Of a stretch of 56,923 nucleotides of DNA, positions 43,120 to 51,187 are shown one piece after another. The notes under the pieces are model-generated. The model ran no database searches, was not told the DNA's origin, and saw nothing but the letters and a program-made list of their open reading frames with translations. Source of the stretch: Acidimicrobiia bacterium. GTDB taxonomy: Bacteria; Actinomycetota; Acidimicrobiia; Acidimicrobiales; Bin134. The stretch is from NCBI GenBank assembly GCA_022822265.1, contig JAJECA010000012.1, positions 1-56,923 of the forward strand, given 5' to 3'. The position numbers and the translations under genes are program-made. Position 1 is the stretch's first letter. Every line of letters starts with the position of its first letter.

Positions 43120-43545
43120 CTATGTGAGTCCGAACCCGGTGAAGTCGCCGGACATGTCGGGTGGGCCGTAGTAGATGCGGTGCAGGGCTCGGCGGGCGAA
43201 CTTCCATTGGCCGTCTTCTCGGCAATATTCGTCGTCGTAGAAGCCGTACATGGTCATAGGGCCTTCGTCGGGACGCTTGAAGTGCTCGATCACGTACCAG
43301 CGCCCGGTGCCGGTACCCGCCTCCTCATCAAGATCGGCCCAGCCGTTGAGGTAGGCGTGGATCACCCCGTCGAGACGGGCCAGCATGCCCTTCCAGGAAT
43401 TTGCGATGTCGTCGCGCCCAGTCTTGGTCATCGGCCCCATCTCCCACACTGCGGCGGTGCCCCAGGTGGCCGCCCACTGATCGGCGTCAAAACGGCACAC
43501 CGCATCGGCGTAGCGGGCCAACAGGGTTCTGATTTCTTCTGACAT
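43120..43545 (-). CDS. SnoaL-like / NTF2-fold protein
   Basis: A 141-residue protein of the NTF2 superfamily, which contains ketosteroid isomerases, polyketide cyclases and small-ring dioxygenase subunits. The opening IRTLLARYADAVCRFDADQWAA and DGQWKFARRALHRIYYGP ending are typical of SnoaL_4 members. A strand with HAYLNGWADLD holds the usual His/Asp pocket position. It lies between the EthD-like gene (21-bp gap) and the HTH gene. The ligand is unknown; a sterol or aromatic role is possible but not shown. Confidence 0.8.
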   Translation of the reverse strand: MSEEIRTLLARYADAVCRFDADQWAATWGTAAVWEMGPMTKTGRDDIANSWKGMLARLDGVIHAYLNGWADLDEEAGTGTGRWYVIEHFKRPDEGPMTMYGFYDDEYCREDGQWKFARRALHRIYYGPPDMSGDFTGFGLT

Positions 43546-43566
43546 GGTGCTCTCAGGATAGAACGG

Positions 43567-44325
43567 CTAGGGGAGTGATTCGGCTCGGTCGCCGAAGGGG
43601 GTGTAGCGCCAGGCGATGATCTCGTTGTAGTCCATGGCGCCGTCGGGGAAGACGGTGAAGTTCTTCCGTTGCTCCTCTAGTGCTGGTTTGGCCTCGACGT
43701 ACGGTGAGCCCACTTCGTAGATGACGAGGTGTTGAAACGGCATCCCATTGGTTCCGATCTCACCGTGGTCGGTGGCCCATTGGGGGGTGAGGGTGTTGGC
43801 GGCGGCCCAGAAGCGCCGCCCGGTGAGGAAGCCAGGGGTCGCCATTACTTCCCGGTAGTGGATGGCGTACCAGTGCTCAAACCATTCAAGGTTGCCCTTG
43901 GTGGGATTGGCCAGCGAGAACCCAAGATGGTCAACCTCACCGGGGCTGGTCGCGCCGATCTGGGCACCGGTCTGGGTGAAGGCCCAACTGGCCACTGCGT
44001 CGCGGTCGAGGCTGTCGACGGGGCGAATGGAGTAGTCGTCCTTGGTTGAAATTGCTTCGATGGCCGCGGGCAGGTCGCCTTCGATCTCATACACGGCCAT
44101 GAACTCGAATGGCATCGGCAGGTCGGCGCGGTCGGCGTGGGTGCGCATCCACTCGGGCGTCAGTACGTCGGCGTCGGGGCTCATTCGGTAGCGCTGTCCG
44201 CTAATGACCCCTTCGCATGACACGACCTCATGGAGATGGACGTCGTGCCACTGGTGGTACCGGGCCTCCTGGCCGATCACCGGGTTGGTGAATGTCAGCA
44301 GCACATGACGGTCGGAGGAGTCCAC
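43567..44325 (-). CDS. EthD-like dimeric alpha/beta-barrel protein with two internal repeats
   Basis: About 252 residues. Two halves repeat a pattern: YHQWHDVHLHEVVSCEGVIS then GQRYRM in the first, and WFEHWYAIHYREVMATPGFL then GRRFW in the second, each followed by a VYE strand. This is the ferredoxin-like EthD/dimeric alpha-beta barrel fold in tandem. Such proteins assist oxygenases or bind small hydrophobic ligands; some are heme or ether-degradation related. GTG 44325 has a GGGGG just ahead; TTG at 44334 is the alternative. It heads the operon that leads to the methyltransferase pair and is divergent from the DUF1295 gene. Confidence 0.7.
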   Translation of the reverse strand: MDSSDRHVLLTFTNPVIGQEARYHQWHDVHLHEVVSCEGVISGQRYRMSPDADVLTPEWMRTHADRADLPMPFEFMAVYEIEGDLPAAIEAISTKDDYSIRPVDSLDRDAVASWAFTQTGAQIGATSPGEVDHLGFSLANPTKGNLEWFEHWYAIHYREVMATPGFLTGRRFWAAANTLTPQWATDHGEIGTNGMPFQHLVIYEVGSPYVEAKPALEEQRKNFTVFPDGAMDYNEIIAWRYTPFGDRAESLP

Positions 44326-44351
44326 AACCCCCAAAGGTACGCTGTTCGCAG

Positions 44352-45122
44352 ATGGTCTTCTGGGTGGCTGCGGCGGTGATCGCCGGGATGATGCTGGCGG
44401 TGTGGGTTATCAGCGTGGCAATTCGGGATGCCGGCATCGTCGACATCTTGTGGGGCTTCGGCTTTGTGGTGGTGGCCTGGGTCAGCCTGCTGGTCACCGA
44501 CGGGCACGGCGTGCGGGCAGCCTTGTTGGTGGCCATGGCCACCACTTGGGGGCTTCGCCTGGCCATCCATCTGGCGTTTCGCAACATCGGCGCAGAAGAG
44601 GACTTCCGCTACCAGTCGATGCGCCGAAGAGCCGGAGACCGGTTCTGGCTCACCAGCCTGGTGCGGGTGTTCGGCTTGCAAGCCGCCGCCATGTGGGTGA
44701 TGTCGCTTCCCCTCATGATCGGCATCAGCGACGCTGATGAGGGTTGGTCCCCGCTGTGGGTGATCGGTGCCTTGGTATTCCTGATCGGCTTCGGCTTCGA
44801 AGCCGTCGGCGATTGGCAGCTCACCAGGTTCAAGGCCGATCCGGCCAACGCGGGAAAGCTGATGGATCGGGGCCTGTGGCGCTACAGCCGCCATCCCAAC
44901 TACTTCGGCGACGCCACTGCGTGGTGGGGCATCGGCCTGGTAGCAGCCTCCACCCCCATCGGGATCGTGGGCCTGGCTGCCCCGGCGATGATCACCTGGA
45001 TCCTGGTCAAGGTGTCCGGCGTGCCCATGGTGGAGCACCGCATGAACAAGACCCGCCCCGGCTACGACGAGTACATCCAGCGAACCAGCGCATTCCTACC
45101 CCGCCGCCCTGAAACCGGATAA
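44352..45122 (+). CDS. DUF1295 membrane enzyme (steroid reductase / isoprenylcysteine methyltransferase-like)
   Basis: A 256-residue integral membrane protein with about six or seven hydrophobic segments. The C-terminal catalytic block is RGLWRYSRHPNYFGDATAWWG (split by a turn) followed by a late EHRMNKTRPGYDEYIQ, the NADPH-binding pattern shared by DUF1295, steroid 5-alpha-reductase, ERG4/ERG24 sterol reductases and ICMT. Because it lies immediately divergent from the operon with the sterol methyltransferases, a role in reducing a sterol is attractive but unproven. The gene is intact; a 5'-truncated second copy lies 1.4 kb downstream. Confidence 0.85.
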   Translation: MVFWVAAAVIAGMMLAVWVISVAIRDAGIVDILWGFGFVVVAWVSLLVTDGHGVRAALLVAMATTWGLRLAIHLAFRNIGAEEDFRYQSMRRRAGDRFWLTSLVRVFGLQAAAMWVMSLPLMIGISDADEGWSPLWVIGALVFLIGFGFEAVGDWQLTRFKADPANAGKLMDRGLWRYSRHPNYFGDATAWWGIGLVAASTPIGIVGLAAPAMITWILVKVSGVPMVEHRMNKTRPGYDEYIQRTSAFLPRRPETG

Positions 45123-45134
45123 GGCCACAGATTC

Positions 45135-45161
45135 ATGGTCACGAACATGGTCATATGGTGA
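45135..45161. promoter_or_regulatory. Triple ATGGTCA-type repeat ahead of the antitoxin gene
   Basis: ATGGTCA at 45135-45141, ATGGTCA at 45147-45153 and ATGGTGA at 45155-45161 stand in the 50-bp leader of the toxin-antitoxin module. Phd/YefM-type antitoxins bind short repeats in their own promoter, so this is a likely autoregulatory site. Confidence 0.5.
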
Positions 45162-45173
45162 TAGGGTCTGTTC

Positions 45174-45440
45174 GTGGCAATGGAGACTCAGCAGCCAAGA
45201 ACTATTTCCGCCGGAGAGTTCAAGGCCAAGTGCCTGAAGCTCATGGATGAGGTCAACGAAACCGGCATTCCGATTGTCATCACCAAACGAGGCACACCTG
45301 TGTCCCGTCTTGTTCCGGCACATGGCGAAGGCACGGGCATTTGCGGCTCTTTTCCCGAGTTCGCCGGTTTCTGGGACGACCCTAGCGAAACGGTCATAGA
45401 CCCGGAGGCAGTGACCGGCATGGCCGACGACTGGGGCTGA
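45174..45440 (+). CDS. Type II antitoxin, Phd/YefM family
   Basis: An 88-residue antitoxin. The N-terminal DNA-binding part is ISAGEFKAKCLKLMDEVNET followed by VITKRGTPVSRLVP, the Phd/YefM fold. The C-terminal tail (FPEFAGFWDDPSETVIDPE) would wrap the toxin. It starts at GTG 45174, or ATG 45180 two codons later. The toxin gene follows after 27 bp. The module separates the two copies of the DUF1295 gene. Confidence 0.92.
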   Translation: MAMETQQPRTISAGEFKAKCLKLMDEVNETGIPIVITKRGTPVSRLVPAHGEGTGICGSFPEFAGFWDDPSETVIDPEAVTGMADDWG

Positions 45441-45467
45441 CGCCCCCACCTGCACCGAGGGAACTGC

Positions 45468-45887
45468 ATGATCTTGCTGGACACTCATGTCTTGGTGTGG
45501 GCCGTGACCGGCGACACCGCCAAGCTGCCGCAGACCATCCTTGATGGCATTGATCGAGCCATCAGCCGAGGTGAGGCAGCCGTCTCCGCCGCCACCTTCT
45601 GGGAACTGGAGGTCAAGCGCAGAAAGCCACGAGGAAATCTGCCACCCCTCCCAGGCATCAAGGAATTGCGTGCCGGTGTCCTGAGGCGGGGCCTGAGCGA
45701 GATACCCGTCACCGGATCACTCTGGGTGGACGCCACCAGCCTGGTGGACGAGGGATTCCACCAAGACCCCGCCGACCAGCTCATTGTCGCCGCAGCAATC
45801 CTCCACCAGCACGAACTCCTTACCAAGGACGCAAAGCTCCGGGCGTGGGCGCAACAGACCGGCCGTGTCCAATTGGCCACAACATGA
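45468..45887 (+). CDS. Type II toxin, PIN-domain ribonuclease (VapC-like)
   Basis: A 139-residue PIN nuclease. The acidic metal-binding residues are in order: Asp5 in ILLDTHVLVW, Glu46 in FWELEV, Asp103 in HQDPADQLIVAAA and Asp121 in LLTKDAKL. Family toxins cut tRNA, rRNA or mRNA when free of the antitoxin. The protein is complete. It ends 28 bp before a 35-bp repeat, after which the truncated DUF1295 copy begins. Confidence 0.93.
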   Translation: MILLDTHVLVWAVTGDTAKLPQTILDGIDRAISRGEAAVSAATFWELEVKRRKPRGNLPPLPGIKELRAGVLRRGLSEIPVTGSLWVDATSLVDEGFHQDPADQLIVAAAILHQHELLTKDAKLRAWAQQTGRVQLATT

Positions 45888-45914
45888 TCGTCTCCACACC
45901 CAGTCGCGCTAAGG

Positions 45915-45949
45915 CGGGAACTTGAGCAGGCGGCTGCCTCGTCTCATCT
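45915..45949 (+). repeat. 35-bp dispersed repeat, copy 1
   Basis: 31 of 35 bases match 51091-51125. It runs from CGGGAACTTGAGC to CTCGTCTCATCT. Its right end coincides with the left edge of the truncated DUF1295 copy (45948), so it marks a recombination junction. Read in one frame it gives L-S-R-R-L-P-R-L-I, and three of the four differences from the other copy are synonymous in that frame. Confidence 0.65.
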
Positions 45950-46525
45950 TGGGGGCTTCGCCTGGCCATCCATCTGGCGTTTCGCAACATCGGCGCAGAA
46001 GAGGACTTCCGCTACCAGTCGATGCGCCGAAGAGCCGGAGACCGCTTCTGGCTCACCAGCCTGGTGCGGGTGTTCGGCTTGCAAGCCGCGGCCATGTGGG
46101 TGATGTCGCTTCCCCTCATGATCGGCATCAGCGACGCTGATCGGGGTTGGAGTGCACTGTGGGTGATCGGCGCGGTGGTCTTCCTGATCGGCTTCGGCTT
46201 CGAGGCCATTGGCGATTGGCAACTAACCCGGTTCAAGGCCGATCCGGCCAACGCGGGAAAGCTGATGGATCGAGGCCTGTGGCGCTACAGCCGCCACCCC
46301 AACTACTTCGGCGATGCCACTGCCTGGTGGGGCATCGGTTTGGTGGCCGCCTCCACGCCCATCGGGATCGTGGGATTGATCGCTCCGGCGATGATCACCT
46401 GGATCCTGGTCAAAGTGTCCGGCGTCCCCATGGTGGAGCACCGCATGAAGAAGCACCGCCCCGGCTACGACGAGTACATCCAACAAACCAGCTCATTCCG
46501 CCCCCGCCGCCCCCGGCACCTGTAA
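45948..46525 (+). pseudogene. 5'-truncated second copy of the DUF1295 gene
   Basis: From 45948 the sequence repeats 44545 onward with a constant 1403-bp offset through the catalytic end of the gene, at roughly 90-95% nucleotide identity. It lacks about the first 64 codons, including the first membrane segments. Most differences are third-position (for example in the RYSRHPNYFGDA block), and no frameshift or stop interrupts it; the last residues diverge. An ATG at 46022 could give 167 residues. Missing spans make normal function doubtful, so it is called a pseudogene, but the synonymous bias is unusual for a neutral relic. Confidence 0.8.
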
Positions 46526-46744
46526 TCGAAGCGCCAACCGATCTCTGTTGCCCGACGGGGGTATTCACTCTGGGGATTCGTGAGAGGTTCAACACCGTCA
46601 ATGCTAAGACTCAAGGACAGAACACATCTGCAAATGGCTCGACTACCAGAATGTGCTGCGGTGTACGGACTCAGATTTTGGTCCACCACTGGGACCCTCG
46701 GTTTCGTGGGTTAGTGACTTTGGGCTTGAGTGATCTCCCTAAGG

Positions 46745-48802
46745 TCAGTCACGGGCATTTGTGGCAGCTCGGGCCTCTTCGGCAGTTACTTCAAATGCGC
46801 TAGCTAGCCCAGCAGTTGCAGCGGCTACAAGTACGGCCGTTGTGAGCGCCAATGACGGCCAATAATTGGGCGTGACAGTGCCGTCGACCAGTGCGTACGC
46901 TATTGCGCCGATTGTGCCGATAGCGGTGCTCGCAAATCCGACGATGGCGATTGTTAGCGCTGATTCGGCTGCGGCGAGGCGTCGGATTATAGGTAGCTGG
47001 GCGCCGATGCTGGCGAGCCGGAAGCGGGTTCCTGCGGTCGTTGATGCGGCGGTTGCCACCCACAGCAGCAGGGCGGCGAACGCGCCGGCGGCGGAAACCT
47101 GCAAGCCAGTTACGATCCATGCGACTGTTCGAGGTTCTTTAGGTCGGCGGTCTTCATGGGTAGTGATAGAAAGGTCAGTCCGCTCGCTGTTGACCACGAA
47201 GGAGCGCAGTACGGCCTCTGCCTGCTTTAGGTCGTTTGTAATGAAGAGACGAAATACAGGCGTCGTGTCTCGGGGTGGGGTTGTGGCACCGGCATCTATG
47301 CCAGCGAAGGCGTCGGCCGCTGACGGATGAACCTGGATTCCCTCTGGCCCACAGCTGTCTATTGGCAAGTGTCCGCTGAGGGATTGGCACGAGGCGACCC
47401 ATGTGAACTGAGGTGCTTCGTTGCCGGAGGGCATTGTGGCGTATACGTTTGCGAACACTCCGCCAGCTTTGTTCTCAAGGCCCTCAAGGGTTGCGAGGTC
47501 GATATCGCCATTAACCTGGATTGTGGATGCGGGGCCGTCCGCAGGAGCCGGGTCGTCGGCGCGGGACACCGCGATGTACGACGCACCCACCGGGAGGATG
47601 ACCGCTAGCGCAGCGAGAATCATGAGCGGACGGGTCGAGGTGGCTGGACTCCAGCTCAACCTCCGACCGAGCAGCAGCCGCAAGGTCGATTTCCGCGCCG
47701 AGATGGCTTTGCCGACCCAGTGGATGAGCACCGGCAGCGCGAAGACCACGCACAATGATGCTGCCAGCAACCCTGTGAGCAGCCCGCGAACCGCTTCTGT
47801 TCCCGACCGAGTGGTCGCATATGCGATGAGGGCAACCGACCCAACCAGCGGAACGGTGCGCCACAGCGATGGCGCTTTGGGAGCTCTAACCGTAGGCCGC
47901 GACCCGCTTTGGCGGGGAACTCGGCGGGATCCGAGGGCAGAAGCAATAGCGGTGACCGCGACGACAATGATGGCGCATAGCCACATTGGGATTTTGAGGT
48001 CCCCAGAAAGCACCTGTTGGCCGACAAGGGGCACAGACTGGAGTCTCGGCGCGATGAAATACCACATGACCGCGGCGACTGCCGATGCCGGGAGAACCAC
48101 GATTGCCGTAGCGGCTGCGGCGACTGCCCACAAGACCGGACGAGTGGCCCCAATAGCAGTGAGGAGGCTCAACCGGCGTTCAAGGCCAACTGTCGCAGGG
48201 CCGAGCGCGGCAGTGAGGAAGCCGACCCCGACTGTCAGCAATATTCCCGCCCCGCCCAAGAGCACCACGATGTTGTCCACACCGGCATTGAGCCCGATCC
48301 AGCCCGAACCCCTGCTTGCCAGGAGTCGCTCATGCAACTCGACGTTGGCGCCGACCAGTCGATACGCCACTAGCTCATCGGCAGCTCCGATGCCGTCGTC
48401 TCCTATCGCCAGCGCATCGGGGAACCGACTCTGGAGCAGAGGGTCGAGGGCCATCCTTCGCAAGAGTTCAGGCGAGACGAACCACTGACCATCTTCGGCT
48501 GTGGGGGGGATCCCTGGAATCGACGCGCCAGGGTTCTCGATCCGCCAGTAGTACACAAAAGCGGGCTCGCCGTCGACAGAATCGTAAATTGCGTCTCGAC
48601 TCAAGTCTGCGGGCACGCCTGGCGGAGCGGCTTCGAACGCCCGGGCAGCGGCTCGCTCGTCAACCCTGTCGACCATCAACGCCGCACTGGCAATCGAACA
48701 GCAGGTCAAAGTGACCACAACCGCAGCCGCAGCCACCACCAGCATCCGAAACACGCCATAGCCGCTTCGCCAAATGACTTTGAGCATTGCTGGGCTGATC
48801 AT
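46745..48802 (-). CDS. FtsX-like ABC transporter permease
   Basis: A 685-residue membrane protein. The layout is one N-terminal span, a large extracytoplasmic region (about 45-175), three spans around 180-290, then four or five spans from about 320 to 410, another outer domain and three C-terminal spans. The LLTAIGATRPVLWAV block is the FtsX/MacB coupling helix. Such permeases act in lipoprotein or peptide handling, antimicrobial resistance or signalling. ATG 48802 follows the ATPase gene by 44 bp. The 219-bp gap beyond its 3' end, toward the truncated DUF1295 copy, contains nothing I can identify. Confidence 0.85.
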   Translation of the reverse strand: MISPAMLKVIWRSGYGVFRMLVVAAAAVVVTLTCCSIASAALMVDRVDERAAARAFEAAPPGVPADLSRDAIYDSVDGEPAFVYYWRIENPGASIPGIPPTAEDGQWFVSPELLRRMALDPLLQSRFPDALAIGDDGIGAADELVAYRLVGANVELHERLLASRGSGWIGLNAGVDNIVVLLGGAGILLTVGVGFLTAALGPATVGLERRLSLLTAIGATRPVLWAVAAAATAIVVLPASAVAAVMWYFIAPRLQSVPLVGQQVLSGDLKIPMWLCAIIVVAVTAIASALGSRRVPRQSGSRPTVRAPKAPSLWRTVPLVGSVALIAYATTRSGTEAVRGLLTGLLAASLCVVFALPVLIHWVGKAISARKSTLRLLLGRRLSWSPATSTRPLMILAALAVILPVGASYIAVSRADDPAPADGPASTIQVNGDIDLATLEGLENKAGGVFANVYATMPSGNEAPQFTWVASCQSLSGHLPIDSCGPEGIQVHPSAADAFAGIDAGATTPPRDTTPVFRLFITNDLKQAEAVLRSFVVNSERTDLSITTHEDRRPKEPRTVAWIVTGLQVSAAGAFAALLLWVATAASTTAGTRFRLASIGAQLPIIRRLAAAESALTIAIVGFASTAIGTIGAIAYALVDGTVTPNYWPSLALTTAVLVAAATAGLASAFEVTAEEARAATNARD

Positions 48803-48846
48803 GTTGAGGTCAGTCTTGGTTTACTTGATTGACCTGGGCGATCTCG

Positions 48847-49521
48847 TTACGCCACACGCGCCAACCGCGCATCCTGGAGCATCAACACTGTGTCCATCTC
48901 CTCAGCGACTGCGCGGTCATGGGTGGCCACGACCAAGGTCGCATCAGTCTGATCGGCAACACGACACAGCAACTCGATCACTTTGGCCGAGGCGGTCGCG
49001 TCCAGAGCGCCGGTGGGCTCATCGCAAAGGACCACTGAAGGTCGCGTTGCCACCGCGCGGGCAACCCCTACCCGTTGGGTTTCGCCTCCCGAAAGTTGCG
49101 CTGGCCATGCATCTGCGTACCCATTGAGGCCAACCGCATCCAGGGTTTCTTCAGCCAAACCGCTAGAAGGCCTCTCACCTCGAATCCACAAGGGCAATTC
49201 AATGTTCTCGCCAACAGTCAACTCGGGAAGCAACTCGCCGAACTGGAAAACCATCGCCACTTCCCGCTGTCGGTGCTTTGCCCTTTGGCGATGCGAGGCA
49301 CCCGAAACCTCAAGGCCCTCAATGACGACCAACCCCGCATCCGGCCCGACAAGACCAGCCAAGACATTCAGGAGTGACGTCTTGCCCGAACCGCTGGGGC
49401 CGATGATCGCAGTGCGTCCCCCCGCTTGCACTACAAGATCCAGGTCGTGCAGCACCCTGCGCTCACCATAAGCCAGCATCACCCCATCACACCGAATCGC
49501 TGGCTCTCGAACACCTGACAT
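48847..49521 (-). CDS. ABC transporter ATPase, LolD/MacB type
   Basis: A 224-residue ATPase. Walker A GPSGSGKT, MVFQFGELLPELTV as Q-loop, signature LSGGETQRVGVARAV, Walker B VVLCDEPTGALD and switch His in VVATHDRAVAEEM. It partners the FtsX-like permease encoded next. It starts at ATG 49521, with a 150-bp unassigned gap to the small secreted protein gene upstream. Confidence 0.93.
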   Translation of the reverse strand: MSGVREPAIRCDGVMLAYGERRVLHDLDLVVQAGGRTAIIGPSGSGKTSLLNVLAGLVGPDAGLVVIEGLEVSGASHRQRAKHRQREVAMVFQFGELLPELTVGENIELPLWIRGERPSSGLAEETLDAVGLNGYADAWPAQLSGGETQRVGVARAVATRPSVVLCDEPTGALDATASAKVIELLCRVADQTDATLVVATHDRAVAEEMDTVLMLQDARLARVA

Positions 49522-49671
49522 CAGGCCCCGTCCCTTCCGTGAAGGTGATGCTCAGAGGATCCGTTTAATCCATATTCTGAATCCCTCAACATCACGAATG
49601 CGACATGAGGCGAGCGGCTGAAACTTGCGGCCATAATATTTCTTAGGTTGTTGAACACTGCGGCGCTGGAA

Positions 49672-50016
49672 TTAGACGGCCTGCCAGTTGCCGCAGCTGT
49701 CAGGCCACCATTTCCGGTATTCGCAAGTCTGGTGCCTAAAGATGCTCCAGCCCATGTTCTTTGTGGCGCAAATGCCGTTGTTGCCATCAACATCTTTGGC
49801 TGCATCAGTTCCACTGCCGTCGTTGTCGGAATCAGCCTTTGATTTGACCTTGGTTGAATCGCTTTCCTCATCGCAGGTCTTCATGTACGAGGAGCTGTAC
49901 TCATACGAGTAGTCATCCCCGTTGTAGCTGTAGACAGCCGCTACGGCGGTTGTAGATGATGCATAGACCAGAATGCTGACCGTCACCGCCAACATGGTCT
50001 TTGTCGACAGTTTCAT
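49672..50016 (-). CDS. Small secreted cysteine protein, unknown function
   Basis: A 114-residue protein. A Sec signal peptide (MKLSTKTMLAVTVSILVYA, cleavage likely after AVA at 26) is followed by a Tyr/Ser-rich start (YSYNGDDYSYEY), an acidic stretch ESDSTKVKSKADSDNDGSGTD split by turns, and a compact tail with WSIFRHQTC, KWWPDSC. Cys at 48, 83, 98 and 108 could form two disulfides. GC content is lower than in neighbours. AGGAG precedes the ATG. It sits upstream of an ABC exporter-type pair on the same strand. No family recognised. Confidence 0.65.
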   Translation of the reverse strand: MKLSTKTMLAVTVSILVYASSTTAVAAVYSYNGDDYSYEYSSSYMKTCDEESDSTKVKSKADSDNDGSGTDAAKDVDGNNGICATKNMGWSIFRHQTCEYRKWWPDSCGNWQAV

Positions 50017-50044
50017 GCTGTCTCCTGACTTTTGTGCCTATTAG

Positions 50045-50132
50045 GGTTCAGAAAATTGGACCTAATGGCGTTTCCACTAGAGCTTTCGCTCAAACAGTCA
50101 AACCTTCAGGAGAAAGATTCCAATTTTGAACC
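50045..50132. repeat. Interrupted inverted repeat upstream of the small secreted protein gene
   Basis: GGTTCAGAAAATTGGA at 50045-50060 is nearly complementary to TCCAATTTTGAACC at 50119-50132 (a two-base gap in one arm). The region is AT-rich and lies in the 190-bp leader of the secreted-protein gene. It may be a paired operator or a relic of a small mobile element. Confidence 0.35.
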
Positions 50133-50209
50133 TACAGCAATTTTGGCCATGAGTCAATTGTGTGGTGTAAGTGTGATGGAATCGTAATGATCGATTTGAT
50201 CCTTGCACT

Positions 50210-50988
50210 GGGTTGATCAATCGCACTCCTTGGGCTGTCACTGGCCGCGGGTTTCATACAAGCTGTGCTTTCGGGGATAGGTGACCGGGGCATCGTGGAC
50301 AGACATCGAGGCCATCTTGGAGCAGAGGGTGTCGGACACCACGCTTCGGGCGCGCTGCGACGAGTGGATCGCGGCGGCAGGGGGGCAAACGGCCCTGCTC
50401 AGAGACGGTCACCGCGTTCGGCCGCATGGTGGGCCTCGACCTTACTGAGATGGCGGTGGACGGGTCGATCCGCAAGGCCCCCTGCGGCGGCGAGGGGAGA
50501 GGCAAAAGCCCTGTTGACCGGACAAGCTCGGGTGGAAGTGGTCAGTGGCCGCAGAGCGCCACGGCGTATCGGCCGGCTGGGCGATCGAAGGCGCGAACTG
50601 CAACGAAGCAGCCTCTTGGAGTCAACCATGGTGGTCGTCCCCGACGCCGGGCTGCTCGAAGATGTCGAGACCCTGCACCTGTACCGTGGCTACGACTACC
50701 CCGTTGTGTGCTGCCGGCTCGAATCTCTGGGCATCGCCGACCCCTGCGTCCAGCGGCGAGCTGACAACACAGGCCCCAGACGCCCACTGCGGCTCCGGGT
50801 GCGATGGATCGTCGAGCCCTCCAAGCTCCTGGCTGTCGAACTACGGGCAACTCTGCCGCAACACCGACTGAAGATCCGACTGCCGACACGCTGTTCTATG
50901 CCTCATCACCTCCATCTTGATCACTGCCATGCTCATCGACTGGAGAAACCGATTAAACCCCACATAAGCCCCTTATCCGCTCAACCCC
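50210..50988 (+). mobile_element. Decayed IS5-family insertion sequence
   Basis: The element is bounded by GGGTTGA at 50210-50216 and TCAACCC at 50981-50987, consistent with worn terminal inverted repeats. About 780 bp lie between them and hold a broken transposase gene. Boundaries are approximate: only seven bases of the ends match, and no target duplication is evident. Confidence 0.6.
50281..50967 (+). pseudogene. IS5-family transposase, frameshifted
   Basis: Transposase pieces occur in order but in different frames: RARCDEWIAAA, then VGLDLTEMAVDGSIRKAPCGG with GRGKSPVDR, then KLGWKWSVAAERHGVSAGWAI and EGANCNE, then LEDVETLHLYRGYDY, and finally NSWLSNYGQLCRNTD with LIDWRNRLNPT before a stop at 50967. 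The DGS and RGYD blocks are the first two DDE positions. At least four frame changes and internal losses make it inactive. Confidence 0.85.
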
Positions 50989-51025
50989 TTTTGCTGAATA
51001 CGGTCAATTGACCACTATTGTTGTG

Positions 51026-51070
51026 CCGGAGCGAGGGTGGTAGAACCCTTTTGGAGGTGCCTCGCTCCGG
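51026..51070 (+). repeat. Perfect 11-bp stem-loop downstream of the IS remnant
   Basis: CCGGAGCGAGG (51026-51036) is the exact complement of CCTCGCTCCGG (51060-51070), with a 23-base loop. No U run follows, so it is not a standard terminator. It lies between the IS remnant and the second 35-bp repeat copy. Confidence 0.5.
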
Positions 51071-51090
51071 TCCAGCAAATCGCTCCTGGT

Positions 51091-51125
51091 CGGGAACCTG
51101 AGCAGACAGTTGCCTCGTCTCATCT
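51091..51125 (+). repeat. 35-bp dispersed repeat, copy 2
   Basis: Matches 45915-45949 at 31 of 35 bases. In the same frame it encodes L-S-R-Q-L-P-R-L-I and then Tyr and a stop, which suggests that it is the C-terminal end of a lost gene or mobile element. Confidence 0.6.
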
Positions 51126-51187
51126 ATTGAGGTCGAGCCACGAGGTGTCGACCCAGCCGTAGACTTCCCCAAGAGCGAGGTTCGCCG

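Noticed and set aside
45135..45161. CRISPR-like repeat
   Set aside because: Units are 7 bp with 1-5 bp between them; this fits operator repeats, and no cas genes are present.
51026..51070. Integron attC-like site
   Set aside because: The stem is a simple perfect palindrome without the paired R and L boxes or extrahelical bases, and there is no integrase nearby.
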